Position numbers and translations under genes: made by a program
NCBI GenBank assembly: GCA_037443205.1
Contig: JBBIOU010000017.1
Location: 6,793-70,792, forward strand
DNA length: 64,000 nt
Reading direction: 5' to 3'
DNA from: JBBIOU01 sp037443205
GTDB lineage: Bacteria > Bacteroidota > Bacteroidia > Flavobacteriales_D > UBA2798
Shown here: positions 45,372 to 54,867 of the stretch, piece by piece
Layout of the letters: every line of letters begins with the position of its first letter
Numbering within the stretch: position 1 is the stretch's first letter
Notes under the pieces: generated by a model
The model's input: only the letters and a program-made list of their open reading frames with translations
Databases searched by the model: none
What the model was told of the DNA's origin: nothing

Positions 45372-46790
45372 ATGATAAAAACAATTGTCATATCATTCTT
45401 ATGTGTAGCTATAAATTTATATGCTCACAATCAGTCCGAAATAACCATACCCCTTGAAAAAAGTGAATATATGATTTCAGCAAATCATATCAATAACAAG
45501 GGAACCATTCTAGTTACGGGAAAATTAAAGCAAGGTAAGCTAATTAAAGATTATATGTTTGAAAATTATACTGTTCGGTTTTTTGATAGTCAACTTCATG
45601 AAAAATGGAAAAAAGAAATTCCCGCTCACGATGCTCATCAAATAACAAAAGAGGTGGCTATTATCTGTTCAGTGTTTTCTGATTACGCTTATTATTTATA
45701 CAACGATGTATATGACAGAAAAATTATACTTGCACAATTTAATCTTCAGACCGGAGATTACAATGAAATAAGTTTTGATGCGGAAGATTTATATCGCTCT
45801 TTTTCACCTATAGATTACAGGGTATTAGTAAGAGCTGCGTTTTTAACCGATGATAAATTTTATTTTTATGTAAAAAACTATGATGGCTCATCCGAGTTGG
45901 TACACTTTCAACACAAATCACCCGATAAGTTGCGAAAAACTAAACTAGGGTTGGAAAATGTAAAATCTTTTAGTGCTATTAAACCGAATAAAAAACAACA
46001 AAATTTAAGTTGCTGGGAATTTTTATATACGAACAACCAATCTATATTTTTTTATTGCAAACAATCTAAACTAATATATAATTTTGCCGAACTTGATTTT
46101 AACGGAAATGCGAAAAATAATTATTTTTTGAATATAGATTTTAAAGGAGATTTATATCCCAGACACGCTGATTATGAAAGCACATTTTTATATAACAGAC
46201 CCTCATACACAGATGGCACATTTAGTCGCTATGATAATAAAGATGTGCTACTATACAGCGATAATATCGTGTATCATCCGCAAACCGGTAAAATACTTAT
46301 ATCCGGTTTATTTAATGCAAATAAAACAATTTTAAACAACACACAGGAACCTGAAGGATATTATGCATTGGTTTTAAACAATCAAAGTCCGGAAAGAGTA
46401 TTAATGGCAAAATCAGAGATCTTTAAAAAAGAGTTTACTCCGCGAAGCGGGTATACCAGAGTTTATCTGGCACATGACGGTAAAGTTATTTTTCATTTAC
46501 ATGATGTTCACGGTAACATTGTACTTAAAGAATTTGAAGGCAAGCTGGATAAGCCTGAAGTCAAAACAATTATTACACATGGTCCGGCTGATGCGTTTGC
46601 CAAAGCAAACATATATACCAATGCCGAAAATATTAAAGCAGCTATCAAAACCAATAACAATTCTACTGACATACCACAAGGTAAAAACACTTTTAATGCA
46701 GTATTTCCAACAACCTTTTTACTTAGTAAAGAAAAAGGATGTTTGTTAATACAATTTGAAACTGAAAAAATAACCCTAAAAAACTTTTAA
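45372..46790 (+). CDS. Exported protein of unknown function inside the beta-oxidation operon
   Basis: 472 residues with a signal peptide (KTIVISFLCVAINLYAH, residues 3-19). The mature part shows repeated beta-strand patterns (YTVRFFDSQLHEKWKKEI, KIILAQFNLQTGDYNEI, LIYNFAELDFNGNAK, VIFHLHDVHGNIVLKEF) that resemble propeller blades; no catalytic motif or sorting domain. Not recognised as a family. Located 20 bp after fadA and 2 bp before fadE, so it must be on the same mRNA, but an exported protein has no obvious place in cytoplasmic fatty-acid breakdown. Its style resembles the unknown protein at 7953-9485, without clear sequence identity. Confidence 0.72.
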   Translation: MIKTIVISFLCVAINLYAHNQSEITIPLEKSEYMISANHINNKGTILVTGKLKQGKLIKDYMFENYTVRFFDSQLHEKWKKEIPAHDAHQITKEVAIICSVFSDYAYYLYNDVYDRKIILAQFNLQTGDYNEISFDAEDLYRSFSPIDYRVLVRAAFLTDDKFYFYVKNYDGSSELVHFQHKSPDKLRKTKLGLENVKSFSAIKPNKKQQNLSCWEFLYTNNQSIFFYCKQSKLIYNFAELDFNGNAKNNYFLNIDFKGDLYPRHADYESTFLYNRPSYTDGTFSRYDNKDVLLYSDNIVYHPQTGKILISGLFNANKTILNNTQEPEGYYALVLNNQSPERVLMAKSEIFKKEFTPRSGYTRVYLAHDGKVIFHLHDVHGNIVLKEFEGKLDKPEVKTIITHGPADAFAKANIYTNAENIKAAIKTNNNSTDIPQGKNTFNAVFPTTFLLSKEKGCLLIQFETEKITLKNF

Positions 46791-46792
46791 TT

Positions 46793-48571
46793 ATGAGTAA
46801 TGTTATTAAAGGCGGAGAATTTCTGATTAAGGAAACCCAAGCAGCTGATATTTTTATTCCCGAGCAATGGAACGAAGAACAAAAAATGATTGCTCAAACA
46901 TGTCGTGATTTTTTAGAACAAGAAGTTTTTCCAAACCTTGACAGAATAGATAATCTGGAAGAAGGTTTAATGCCCTCATTACTTGATAAAGCCGCTGCGC
47001 TAGGTCTTTTGGGGATTACCATTCCCGAAGAATATGGAGGATTCGGGAAAGACTTTGTTACCGGCATGTTAACTACCGAGGTAACCGGAGCAGGACATTC
47101 ATTTGCGGTAGCCCTTGCTGCCCATGTAGGCATCGGAACATTACCTATTTTATATTATGGAAATGAAGAACAAAAGAAAAAATACATACCCAAATTAGCT
47201 TCAGGTGAATGGAAAGCTGCATACTGTTTAACGGAACCCGGTTCCGGCTCTGACGCAAATTCCGGTAAAACCAAAGCTACCTTATCACCCGATGGAAAAC
47301 ATTATATTTTAAACGGACAAAAAATGTGGATTACTAACGGTGGCTTTGCCGATATATTTACCGTTTTTGCAAAAATTGATGATGATGATACGCTTAGCGC
47401 ATTTATTGTTGAAAAAAATTTTGAAGGTATTACACTTAATCCCGAAGAAAAGAAAATGGGAATTAAAGGCAGTTCTACCCGACAAATATTTTTTAATAAC
47501 GTAAAAGTACCTTCAGAAAATCTTCTTTCAGAAAGAAAAAACGGTTTTAAAATTGCGCTCAATATTTTAAACATCGGACGTATTAAGCTGGCAGGCGCAG
47601 CCATCGGAGGAGCCAAAGAAGCTATTAGTAAATCCGTACAATATGCCAATGAACGCCACCAATTTGGGCGAGCCATATCCAAATACGGAGCCATTAAATA
47701 CAAACTGGCAGAACAAGCCATACGCGTATTTGCTGTTGAAAGCGCTACATACCGTTGTTCGCAAAATATTGAAGATGCCATTGCTGCACTTATACAATCG
47801 GGTATGGAAAAAGAAAAAGCTATTTTAAAAGGCGTTGAACAATTTGCTGCTGAAGCTGCTATTTTAAAAGTAGCCGGCTCTGAAGCATTAGATTATGTGG
47901 TAGATGAAGGAGTACAAATATTTGGTGGGATGGGATACAGCGCTGAAGCGCCCATGGATAGAGCCTATCGTGATGCGCGTATTAACAGGATTTTTGAAGG
48001 CACGAACGAAATTAATCGTATGCTTATTGTAGATATGCTTTTGAAAAAAGCTATGAAAGGAGAAATTGACTTGATGGGACCGGCCATGAAAGTTGCGCAG
48101 GAATTAATGTCAATTCCTGATTTTGGTGCACCGGATACAACCCTATTTGCAGCTGAGAAAAAATATTTACAAAACTTTAAGAAAGCTGTATTAATGGTAG
48201 CCGGTTCTGCCGCACAAAAGCTAATGATGAATCTTGCAAAAGAACAAGAAATTTTAATGAACATTGCTGATATGCTTATTGATACATATATTGCTGAATC
48301 ATTACTATTACGCGTTGAAAAATTAGTTGGCATGAAAGGCGAAGCAGCTGCACAAGTACAATTAAGTATGTTAAAAGTTTATTTCTACGATGCAGCTGAC
48401 AGAATCAACAAATCAGGGAAAGATGCGCTAAACAGCTTTGCCGAAGGCGATGAACACCGCATGATGTTAATGGGATTAAAACGCTTTACAAAAGTAGAAC
48501 CCATCAATTGCAAAGAAGAGCGAAGAAAAGTTGCCACAAAATTAATTGAAGCTAATAAGTATTGTTTCTGA
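46793..48571 (+). CDS. fadE: Acyl-CoA dehydrogenase
   Basis: 592 residues, matching the long Bacillus FadE type (about 594). Motifs: LGLLGITIPEEYGGFGKDFV, AAYCLTEPGSGSDANSGKTK (FAD/substrate), KMWITNGGFADIFTVFAKID, GRAISKYGAIKYKLAEQAIR, VQIFGGMGYSAEAPMDRAYR and the GTNEINRMLIVDMLL end of the core, followed by a roughly 170-residue C-terminal extension. Introduces the trans-2 double bond, the first step of beta-oxidation, passing electrons to ETF. Last gene of the operon; a weak hairpin (48581-48597) follows. Confidence 0.95.
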   Translation: MSNVIKGGEFLIKETQAADIFIPEQWNEEQKMIAQTCRDFLEQEVFPNLDRIDNLEEGLMPSLLDKAAALGLLGITIPEEYGGFGKDFVTGMLTTEVTGAGHSFAVALAAHVGIGTLPILYYGNEEQKKKYIPKLASGEWKAAYCLTEPGSGSDANSGKTKATLSPDGKHYILNGQKMWITNGGFADIFTVFAKIDDDDTLSAFIVEKNFEGITLNPEEKKMGIKGSSTRQIFFNNVKVPSENLLSERKNGFKIALNILNIGRIKLAGAAIGGAKEAISKSVQYANERHQFGRAISKYGAIKYKLAEQAIRVFAVESATYRCSQNIEDAIAALIQSGMEKEKAILKGVEQFAAEAAILKVAGSEALDYVVDEGVQIFGGMGYSAEAPMDRAYRDARINRIFEGTNEINRMLIVDMLLKKAMKGEIDLMGPAMKVAQELMSIPDFGAPDTTLFAAEKKYLQNFKKAVLMVAGSAAQKLMMNLAKEQEILMNIADMLIDTYIAESLLLRVEKLVGMKGEAAAQVQLSMLKVYFYDAADRINKSGKDALNSFAEGDEHRMMLMGLKRFTKVEPINCKEERRKVATKLIEANKYCF

Positions 48572-48580
48572 AAATAGCAG

Positions 48581-48597
48581 CCCCGAGAGATTCGGGG
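48581..48597 (+). terminator. Weak hairpin after fadE
   Basis: CCCCGA-gagat-TCGGGG, a 6-bp GC-rich stem 9 nt after the fadE stop. It is followed by TTAACAAATTT rather than a T run. It could end transcription of the fad operon towards the convergent gene. Confidence 0.4.
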
Positions 48598-48631
48598 TTA
48601 ACAAATTTGGTATAATACAACCGAAAATTTT

Positions 48632-49204
48632 TCAGGATAGTCTCTTTAACACCAATTGTTGTACTTTTTCGAATAATTGCAGTGGATTTAAAGTACGCCA
48701 GTTAATATCGTTTATTTTTCCTTCCATCACAAGATAGCTATCAATATTAGCTGATTTAAATTCTTCTAACACATAGTCTTTAAAATTTACCAAAGCTATC
48801 CAACCTTCATTTTCATTTACTTCTTCAAACCATTCTTCGTAATAGCAATCATCAGAGCTATGAAAATTTAACACGTGTTCACCAATTAAAATAAACTTTG
48901 ATATACCCTGGTGCATTAAATGTTCTATCACTTCTCTTTTAAGCAACATAATATCGTTATATAAACAATCATTCCATTCGCCAATTAATTCTATAATTAC
49001 ACAAGCTTGTTCATAATCGGCATAAAGTATTTTAAGATATAATGTATGCGAACCAAAATCATCCCATTGCGGGTGAATGTAGTGGTCGTAAACCGAATTG
49101 GTAAATTCAAATTCGCTATACTCTCTGCCATAAAAAGGCGAATATGGGTCGTCTTCAGCACAGTAAATGTTTCGCCAGCGATAATGAGGTTCAATGTCAT
49201 GCAT
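48632..49204 (-). CDS. Conserved hypothetical protein
   Basis: 190 residues with no signal peptide, rich in aromatic and acidic residues (YRWRNIYCAEDDPYSPFYGR at 8-27, HSSDDCYYEEWFEEVNENEG near 113). The middle part (LYLKILYADYEQACVIIELI) looks like a compact alpha/beta domain. No family with a known function recognised. It lies 34 bp after the M1 peptidase gene on the same strand and may be co-transcribed with it. Confidence 0.72.
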   Translation of the reverse strand: MHDIEPHYRWRNIYCAEDDPYSPFYGREYSEFEFTNSVYDHYIHPQWDDFGSHTLYLKILYADYEQACVIIELIGEWNDCLYNDIMLLKREVIEHLMHQGISKFILIGEHVLNFHSSDDCYYEEWFEEVNENEGWIALVNFKDYVLEEFKSANIDSYLVMEGKINDINWRTLNPLQLFEKVQQLVLKRLS

Positions 49205-49238
49205 CAGGCAAAACTATACAAACTGTTTGATGATAAGG

Positions 49239-51116
49239 TTATTCCCAGCCTAATATTTTATCAATGCTGCTGTATGTAACAAAATGATAACCCGGGCGTG
49301 CTTTTTTGTATATGTCTATGGCTAATTTTTTGCCTTCGGGTGTTTTGGCCAATGCTTCAAATAGAGGTTTTACAAATTTTCTGCGCCCTACCGAAAGTAA
49401 AAAATCTTCTGTTTTATCAAGGGCCGGTTTGTATTTGTTTTGAATACCTATTTGCAGCCATTGGCAGGATATTTCAGCATTACCTGATTTTGTAAAACCA
49501 AATGCTTGATCTAACTCAATCAATTGATTATGTTTAAGTTCAGCAGGCAAATGTCTTAAAAAGTGTAACCATTCATGTGTGCTCCAGTTAGCCGTTTCGA
49601 GGCTTTTTGCCGGAGTGCCTGATTTCCATTTTTCGAGCGCTTCTTCTACTTTTTTAAAATTATTACTTTGTATAACCGAAATATTGGCAGGTACTTCTCT
49701 GCCATAAACCCATTCATCGGTATTAACACCGGTTAAATTATATTTTTCGATGAGTTCTTTATTTAGGAATTCAACAAAGTCTTCGGTAACTACGGTTTTA
49801 AATTTATTTTTTTCAAACCATGATTTTAAAAAGGCGTCAAATTTATCTCTTCCGGCTTTTTCTTCGAGCATGCGCAAAAAGAAAGCACCTTTTTCGTAGG
49901 CTATTTGTGTCATTCCTTCATCCGGGTTGCGTTCATCAAGATTTAGTTTCAGTTTGGTATCATCGGGTTGTACTTCTTTAAGTCCTTGCACTTCTTCATA
50001 AAGTTCTTGCTTACCCAATTCAGAAAGCATTTCAGCATATTCTCTGCCATACAAGGCTTCCATTATTCTTCGTTCAATATACACGGTAAAACCTTCGTTT
50101 AGCCAAAAGTCGTTCCAGGTTGCATTGGTTACTAAATTGCCGCTCCAGGAATGTGCCATTTCGTGGGCTATTAATGAAGTAAGCGAGCGGTCGCCTGCAA
50201 TAATGGTTGGTGTTGCAAAAGTTAAGCGGGGGTTTTCCATACCACCGAAAGGAAAGCTGGGTGGCAGTACGATAATATCATATCTTTCCCAAAGATAGGG
50301 GCCATATAAGCCTTCAACTACTTCGAGCATTTTTTCGGTTTCTGCCAGTTCATATACGCATTTTTCTATCATTTCGGGTTCGGTGTAAACTCCGGTACGT
50401 TTACCCAGCGGGCGAAATTCAATATTACCTGCTGCCAAAGCTATCAAATAGGCCGGTATGGGTTGATTCATTTCAAAATGATAAACGCCCTCGGGATTTT
50501 TTTCGGTAGGGTTTGATGCACTCATTACCACCATAATATCTTTGGGAGTTTTTACACGTGCTTTGTAGGTTATTCTATTGCCGGGAGAATCTTGTATGGG
50601 TATCCACGAGCGTGTAAGTATGGCTTCGCCTTGCGTCAGTAAATAAGGGTGGGTTTTTCCGGCTGTTTGCGCTGGCGATAACCATTGTAATGCTTCCGAA
50701 CCCTGGGTGGTGGAATAAGTTATAGAAATAGTTTGGGTTTGATTAGTTACCGGTACATAAACAGGCGTACCCAATAATTCGTCTGATTTGCCCATTCTGT
50801 ACGGGCTTTCTTTTCCGTTTACTTCAATTTTTGTAATATTTAGTGCCTTCGAGTCGAATATCATTGTATCGGCATTTTCTATGATAACATTATAAGTTGC
50901 AGTACCTGATATGGTTTTATTATCAAAATTAATTTCAATATCTAAATACAAATCTTTGCATCTGGCCTTGTCTATATTAGCGTAGCTGTGTTTATCCAGG
51001 TAATAAACAGCTTTGTGTAAAGGAGCTGCAGATGTGGTGTAGGGGTCTGATGATTGATTGTTGTTACAGGCATAAGCCACGCACAACATACAAATAAACA
51101 AATATTTATTGAACAT
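49239..51116 (-). CDS. M1 family aminopeptidase lipoprotein
   Basis: 625 residues. Lipobox VAYAC with Cys at residue 17, so probably anchored in the envelope. Catalytic set of gluzincin M1 enzymes: exopeptidase motif GGMENPR, zinc site LIAHEMAHSWSGNLV (HEMAH) with third ligand in WLNEGFTVYIERR. The N-terminal saddle and C-terminal helical domain resemble the leukotriene-A4-hydrolase/cold-active aminopeptidase subfamily. Releases N-terminal residues from peptides, probably outside the cytoplasm. The two peptide transporters upstream on the same strand would take up its substrates or products. Confidence 0.95.
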   Translation of the reverse strand: MFNKYLFICMLCVAYACNNNQSSDPYTTSAAPLHKAVYYLDKHSYANIDKARCKDLYLDIEINFDNKTISGTATYNVIIENADTMIFDSKALNITKIEVNGKESPYRMGKSDELLGTPVYVPVTNQTQTISITYSTTQGSEALQWLSPAQTAGKTHPYLLTQGEAILTRSWIPIQDSPGNRITYKARVKTPKDIMVVMSASNPTEKNPEGVYHFEMNQPIPAYLIALAAGNIEFRPLGKRTGVYTEPEMIEKCVYELAETEKMLEVVEGLYGPYLWERYDIIVLPPSFPFGGMENPRLTFATPTIIAGDRSLTSLIAHEMAHSWSGNLVTNATWNDFWLNEGFTVYIERRIMEALYGREYAEMLSELGKQELYEEVQGLKEVQPDDTKLKLNLDERNPDEGMTQIAYEKGAFFLRMLEEKAGRDKFDAFLKSWFEKNKFKTVVTEDFVEFLNKELIEKYNLTGVNTDEWVYGREVPANISVIQSNNFKKVEEALEKWKSGTPAKSLETANWSTHEWLHFLRHLPAELKHNQLIELDQAFGFTKSGNAEISCQWLQIGIQNKYKPALDKTEDFLLSVGRRKFVKPLFEALAKTPEGKKLAIDIYKKARPGYHFVTYSSIDKILGWE

Positions 51117-51137
51117 TTTATTTTATATTAGAGCGGG

Positions 51138-51145
51138 CAAATTTA
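51138..51145 (-). promoter_or_regulatory. -7 box TAAATTTG before the M1 peptidase
   Basis: Exact match to TAnnTTTG on the minus strand, 21 nt before the ATG at 51116. No -33 TTTG at the right distance. It suggests the peptidase has its own promoter apart from the transporters. Confidence 0.4.
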
Positions 51146-51229
51146 TAATAATACCAATATAGTGCTTTTTTATTTTCGACATGCGGGCAAATAAACGGGA
51201 TGAATAAATTAATAAATTAACGAAAGGTA

Positions 51230-52915
51230 TTATTTAACATCTTGCATTAATTTTCTGATGAAGGGTGATAGGGCAATTAATATTATACCTGCTATTATTG
51301 AAATATAGGCTATGGTTTCGTAGCCTGAAGTATATTGTTCCAGTTTTTGCAAATTGGTAAGATTTTCATCCGTGTTATTACCTTTGGCTAATGCTGCTCC
51401 AATCATACCTGCACCATATTGCCCAAATGCACTGGCTAAAAACCAGGTGCCCATCATTACTCCATATAATCTTTTGGGTGATAATTTAGTAACCATAGAC
51501 AACCCGATGGGAGATAAGCATAATTCGCCAATGGTAATAACAAAATAGGCTAAAACAAACATTAATAAGGGGGTTTTGCCCAACTCGTTGGCGCTAAACT
51601 TGCTTGCATAAAACACCCAAAATCCAAGTCCTAAAAAAAGAAAACCTAAGCCGAATTTAACTACTGTATTGGGTTCTTTATTATATTTATTTAAAAACAA
51701 CCACAATAATCCTACCAATGGAGCGAGTATAATTACCCATAAAGCATTTACCATATTATTTACCTGCGTCATATTAAGGCCATGACTTTCAACATTGCTA
51801 TTGGCATAAAAATTTAATGAGCCGCCACCTTGTTCAAAAAATGACCAAAATAATACAGAAAAGAAAATAAGGATGGTAGCTGCGATTAATTTACCGGCTT
51901 CTTCTTTAGTTGCTTTTACGATTTCAAAAATCAAATAAATAAATGTAATTATTGCTGCTAAAATAAATATAACATCAGTAAACTGTACTATATATGGACT
52001 ACCGTCTTTATTTTTTCCAACTAATATTGTAAGGTCAATATCAAAAGGAAAATATACAAGTAAAAAGAAAACCGGAATAAATAATAGTGTAGCTAATTGC
52101 AATAACCAACCCTTGGTTAGTCCTAAAATTTTTGTATTAAGTTTTTCGGGTTGCGGAGGTAAGCCTATAGGGCCTAATGTTTTTTGAGTAAAAATAAATA
52201 AACCTAAGCCTAGCAACATACAAATGCCTGCCAAACTAAATCCCAGCGACCAGCTGTAGGAGGTACCCACATAAGCGATTGTTAAACCGCTTAAAAATGC
52301 TCCAATATTAATACCCGAATAAAACAATGAAAAACCTGCGTCTCTTCTGGCATCACCTTCTTTATAAAGTGCACCAACCATGGTTGATATATTAGGTTTA
52401 AAAAATCCGTTTCCTAAAATCAGTACACTAACTCCCAAATAAAAAGTAAAACTGCCCGGAACTGCCATCAAAAAAGTACCTATAGCCATGAGCAAACCAC
52501 CCCAAAATATGGAGCGTCTGAAACCGAATAATTTATCAGCAAATAATCCGCCTACAAATGCCATTGCATATATAAATGCCTGAATAGTACCATACCGTTT
52601 ATTGGAAATTGCTTCCGCATCGTCTTTATACTTTTGTTCAGAAGTAATTATGTAGTATTTAGGATGATTTACATCTACTTTTTCATTATGTTCTTTTTCA
52701 TATTCACTTATGGCTTTGTGCATATCTGCTTCGTTGGCAGGATGATAATTTACCGATAAAATAAGATGTGAAATATATAAGCCCAGTAAAGCTCTCATTC
52801 CATAAAAGGTAAAACGCTCCCACATTTCTACTAAAAACAAATACCATAATTGCTTAGGATATTTACCTTTAAAATTTTGTATGCTTTCGAGTGTATATTG
52901 ATTATTCGGATTCAT
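51230..52915 (-). CDS. POT/PTR family proton-dependent peptide transporter 1
   Basis: 561 residues with about 14 hydrophobic helices. POT family motifs: LVEMWERFTFYGMRALLGLY (ExxERFxYYG variant, residues 29-48), FIYAMAFVGGLFADKLFGFR and FFKPNISTMVGALY. There is an insert of about 45 polar residues (HEKVDVNHPKYYIITSEQKY) after helix 1, as in other Bacteroidota members. Imports di- and tripeptides with protons across the inner membrane. Lies 19 bp after its paralogue. Confidence 0.93.
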   Translation of the reverse strand: MNPNNQYTLESIQNFKGKYPKQLWYLFLVEMWERFTFYGMRALLGLYISHLILSVNYHPANEADMHKAISEYEKEHNEKVDVNHPKYYIITSEQKYKDDAEAISNKRYGTIQAFIYAMAFVGGLFADKLFGFRRSIFWGGLLMAIGTFLMAVPGSFTFYLGVSVLILGNGFFKPNISTMVGALYKEGDARRDAGFSLFYSGINIGAFLSGLTIAYVGTSYSWSLGFSLAGICMLLGLGLFIFTQKTLGPIGLPPQPEKLNTKILGLTKGWLLQLATLLFIPVFFLLVYFPFDIDLTILVGKNKDGSPYIVQFTDVIFILAAIITFIYLIFEIVKATKEEAGKLIAATILIFFSVLFWSFFEQGGGSLNFYANSNVESHGLNMTQVNNMVNALWVIILAPLVGLLWLFLNKYNKEPNTVVKFGLGFLFLGLGFWVFYASKFSANELGKTPLLMFVLAYFVITIGELCLSPIGLSMVTKLSPKRLYGVMMGTWFLASAFGQYGAGMIGAALAKGNNTDENLTNLQKLEQYTSGYETIAYISIIAGIILIALSPFIRKLMQDVK

Positions 52916-52934
52916 GTTATATTTATTAAATTCA

Positions 52935-54650
52935 TTAATGAATATTTTTTTCCTGCATAACTTTTTTCAACCATTTGAGCATTGAAAAGAGTATAAAAAA
53001 CGCAGCTAAACACAAGATAAAGTTTAGCAAAAAAAAGTTTGCTTTATTGTCAACAGATTCCCATAAACCCGAAATCATACCCGAAAGTTTATTACCAACG
53101 GCCGTAGATAAAAACCATCCGCCCATCATAAGTGCAGTAATTCTGGGAGGTGATAATTTAGACACCAAAGATAAACCCATGGGAGATAAAAATAATTCAC
53201 CTACAGTAATTACTCCATAAGAGGCAATAAGCCACCATGCCGATGCTTTTTCGCTTTCCATTTGTGTTGCACTTACCGCTCCTACCATAACTAAAGTTGA
53301 CAAACCCGTTATAAGCAATCCTAAGGCAATTTTGGTAGGAGTAGAAGGTTCTTTCTTTTTAGATTTTAAAAAACCAAACAGGCCAACAACTATAGGAGTT
53401 AGCAAAATAACCCAAAATGGATTAACTGACTGAAATAATTCGGTAGAAATAAGTTTTAAACTTTTGCTTTCGGTGGGTATTTGATGCGGTGGTAAATTAT
53501 TGAAGTAATGATAATTATTATCCAATTTTTTCCTTATATTCATAATACTGTCTCCGGCTTTAATATTGTTAGCTTTGTAATACTCAGTTGCCCGGATGCT
53601 AAGAATTGAATCGTTAGACTTAAAAGTGATATCGTTAAAATTTTTTACCGAATTATAATGTTCTACAGTTTTTTCTTCAGTTAATTTTAAATAATCAAAC
53701 ACCGGTTGAATAACTTTGGGTTGCTCTCTGTCGGTGTAATATTCTGCCCATACGGTCAATGCATCGCCATTTTGATGAAATACTGCCCAGAATACTATAA
53801 CGGAAGCAAAAATGCTTAACAAGGCCAATATGGGTTTTCTGTCTTCGCTGTTTGCGCGTTTATAAAGCGAATAATAAAAAACAATGACAGGTAAACAACC
53901 AAAAACAAAGGCATCGTTTGCATCACTCCCCAAAATATTTCCGGGGATAAACCAGCCGATGATACCTACTAAAAATACCGGTAATAAAACTATCAGAAAT
54001 ATTTTAGATAAAGACATATCTTCGGGGTTTGCAGGTTTAATTACATCGGCATGTTTGATATGTTTGGTACCTGCCATAAATATTGCCAATCCCAGTAGCA
54101 TACCTATGCCTGCCGCAGCAAAAGCCCATCCCCAACCATAGTTTATCCTTAAATAAGCAGCAACAAAATTGCAGATAAAAGAGCCTATATTAATGCCCAT
54201 ATAAAAAATATTATAACCCGCATCTTTATTTTGTTTATATTTCTCATCGTTATACAGATTTCCTACCAGTGTAGATATATTAGGTTTAAAAAAACCATTG
54301 CCTAAAATTATCAGTAATAGCGATACATAAAATATACTCTCGTTACCGGTAAAAGACAATCCAAAGTAACCACCCGCCATTAATAGTCCGCCTATAAGTA
54401 TGGAATTTCGATAACCCAGTATTCTATCTGCCAGTAATCCTCCTAAAAAAGGTGTTAAATATACCAGGCCTAAATAAGTACCGTAAATATCAGATTTTTT
54501 TGCTGCCGAAAAACCCATACCTCCGTTTTCAGCGCTATCCAACATGTACAAGGAAAATATCCCCAGCATTAAATAATAACCAAAACGTTCCCACATTTCG
54601 GTAAAAAACAGAACATACAATCCTTTTGGATGATTGGCATTTTTACTCAT
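52935..54650 (-). CDS. POT/PTR family proton-dependent peptide transporter 2
   Basis: 571 residues, a paralogue of the downstream gene. VLFFTEMWERFGYYLMLGIF (residues 13-32), YLTPFLGGLLADRILGYRNS and FFKPNISTLVGNLY are the POT signatures; a long polar loop of about 100 residues (DREQPKVIQPVFDYLKLTEE onward) sits between helices in the second half. Imports short peptides. The tandem arrangement suggests gene duplication with different substrate preferences. A TATATTGG sequence about 20 nt before the ATG is a weak -7 candidate. Confidence 0.93.
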   Translation of the reverse strand: MSKNANHPKGLYVLFFTEMWERFGYYLMLGIFSLYMLDSAENGGMGFSAAKKSDIYGTYLGLVYLTPFLGGLLADRILGYRNSILIGGLLMAGGYFGLSFTGNESIFYVSLLLIILGNGFFKPNISTLVGNLYNDEKYKQNKDAGYNIFYMGINIGSFICNFVAAYLRINYGWGWAFAAAGIGMLLGLAIFMAGTKHIKHADVIKPANPEDMSLSKIFLIVLLPVFLVGIIGWFIPGNILGSDANDAFVFGCLPVIVFYYSLYKRANSEDRKPILALLSIFASVIVFWAVFHQNGDALTVWAEYYTDREQPKVIQPVFDYLKLTEEKTVEHYNSVKNFNDITFKSNDSILSIRATEYYKANNIKAGDSIMNIRKKLDNNYHYFNNLPPHQIPTESKSLKLISTELFQSVNPFWVILLTPIVVGLFGFLKSKKKEPSTPTKIALGLLITGLSTLVMVGAVSATQMESEKASAWWLIASYGVITVGELFLSPMGLSLVSKLSPPRITALMMGGWFLSTAVGNKLSGMISGLWESVDNKANFFLLNFILCLAAFFILFSMLKWLKKVMQEKNIH

Positions 54651-54804
54651 AACTCATAAATTGAGTGCCAATATAGAAAAAGTTAATGATATGATAAGCT
54701 AATGGATAATTTTAACCCCGATTTAGTGATTTTTTCCTTCCGATTTATTCGGAGCGATTATTAGCACTTTTATCGTTTGAGCATTTTTAAATGTGTAATT
54801 CGGG

Positions 54805-54838
54805 TTTGATGATGCAAAACACATTTTAATTAAGTTTG
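54805..54838 (+). promoter_or_regulatory. Candidate promoter of the ABC-importer operon
   Basis: TTTG (54805-54808) and TAAGTTTG (54831-54838) match both Bacteroidota boxes, but the spacer is 22 nt rather than 19. The ATG at 54868 is 30 nt downstream. Confidence 0.45.
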
Positions 54839-54867
54839 ACCTGTTAAATAATCAAAAAACAATAAAT

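Noticed and set aside
47302..47781. 159-codon minus-strand ORF opposite fadE
   Set aside because: Antisense shadow of a well-conserved acyl-CoA dehydrogenase.
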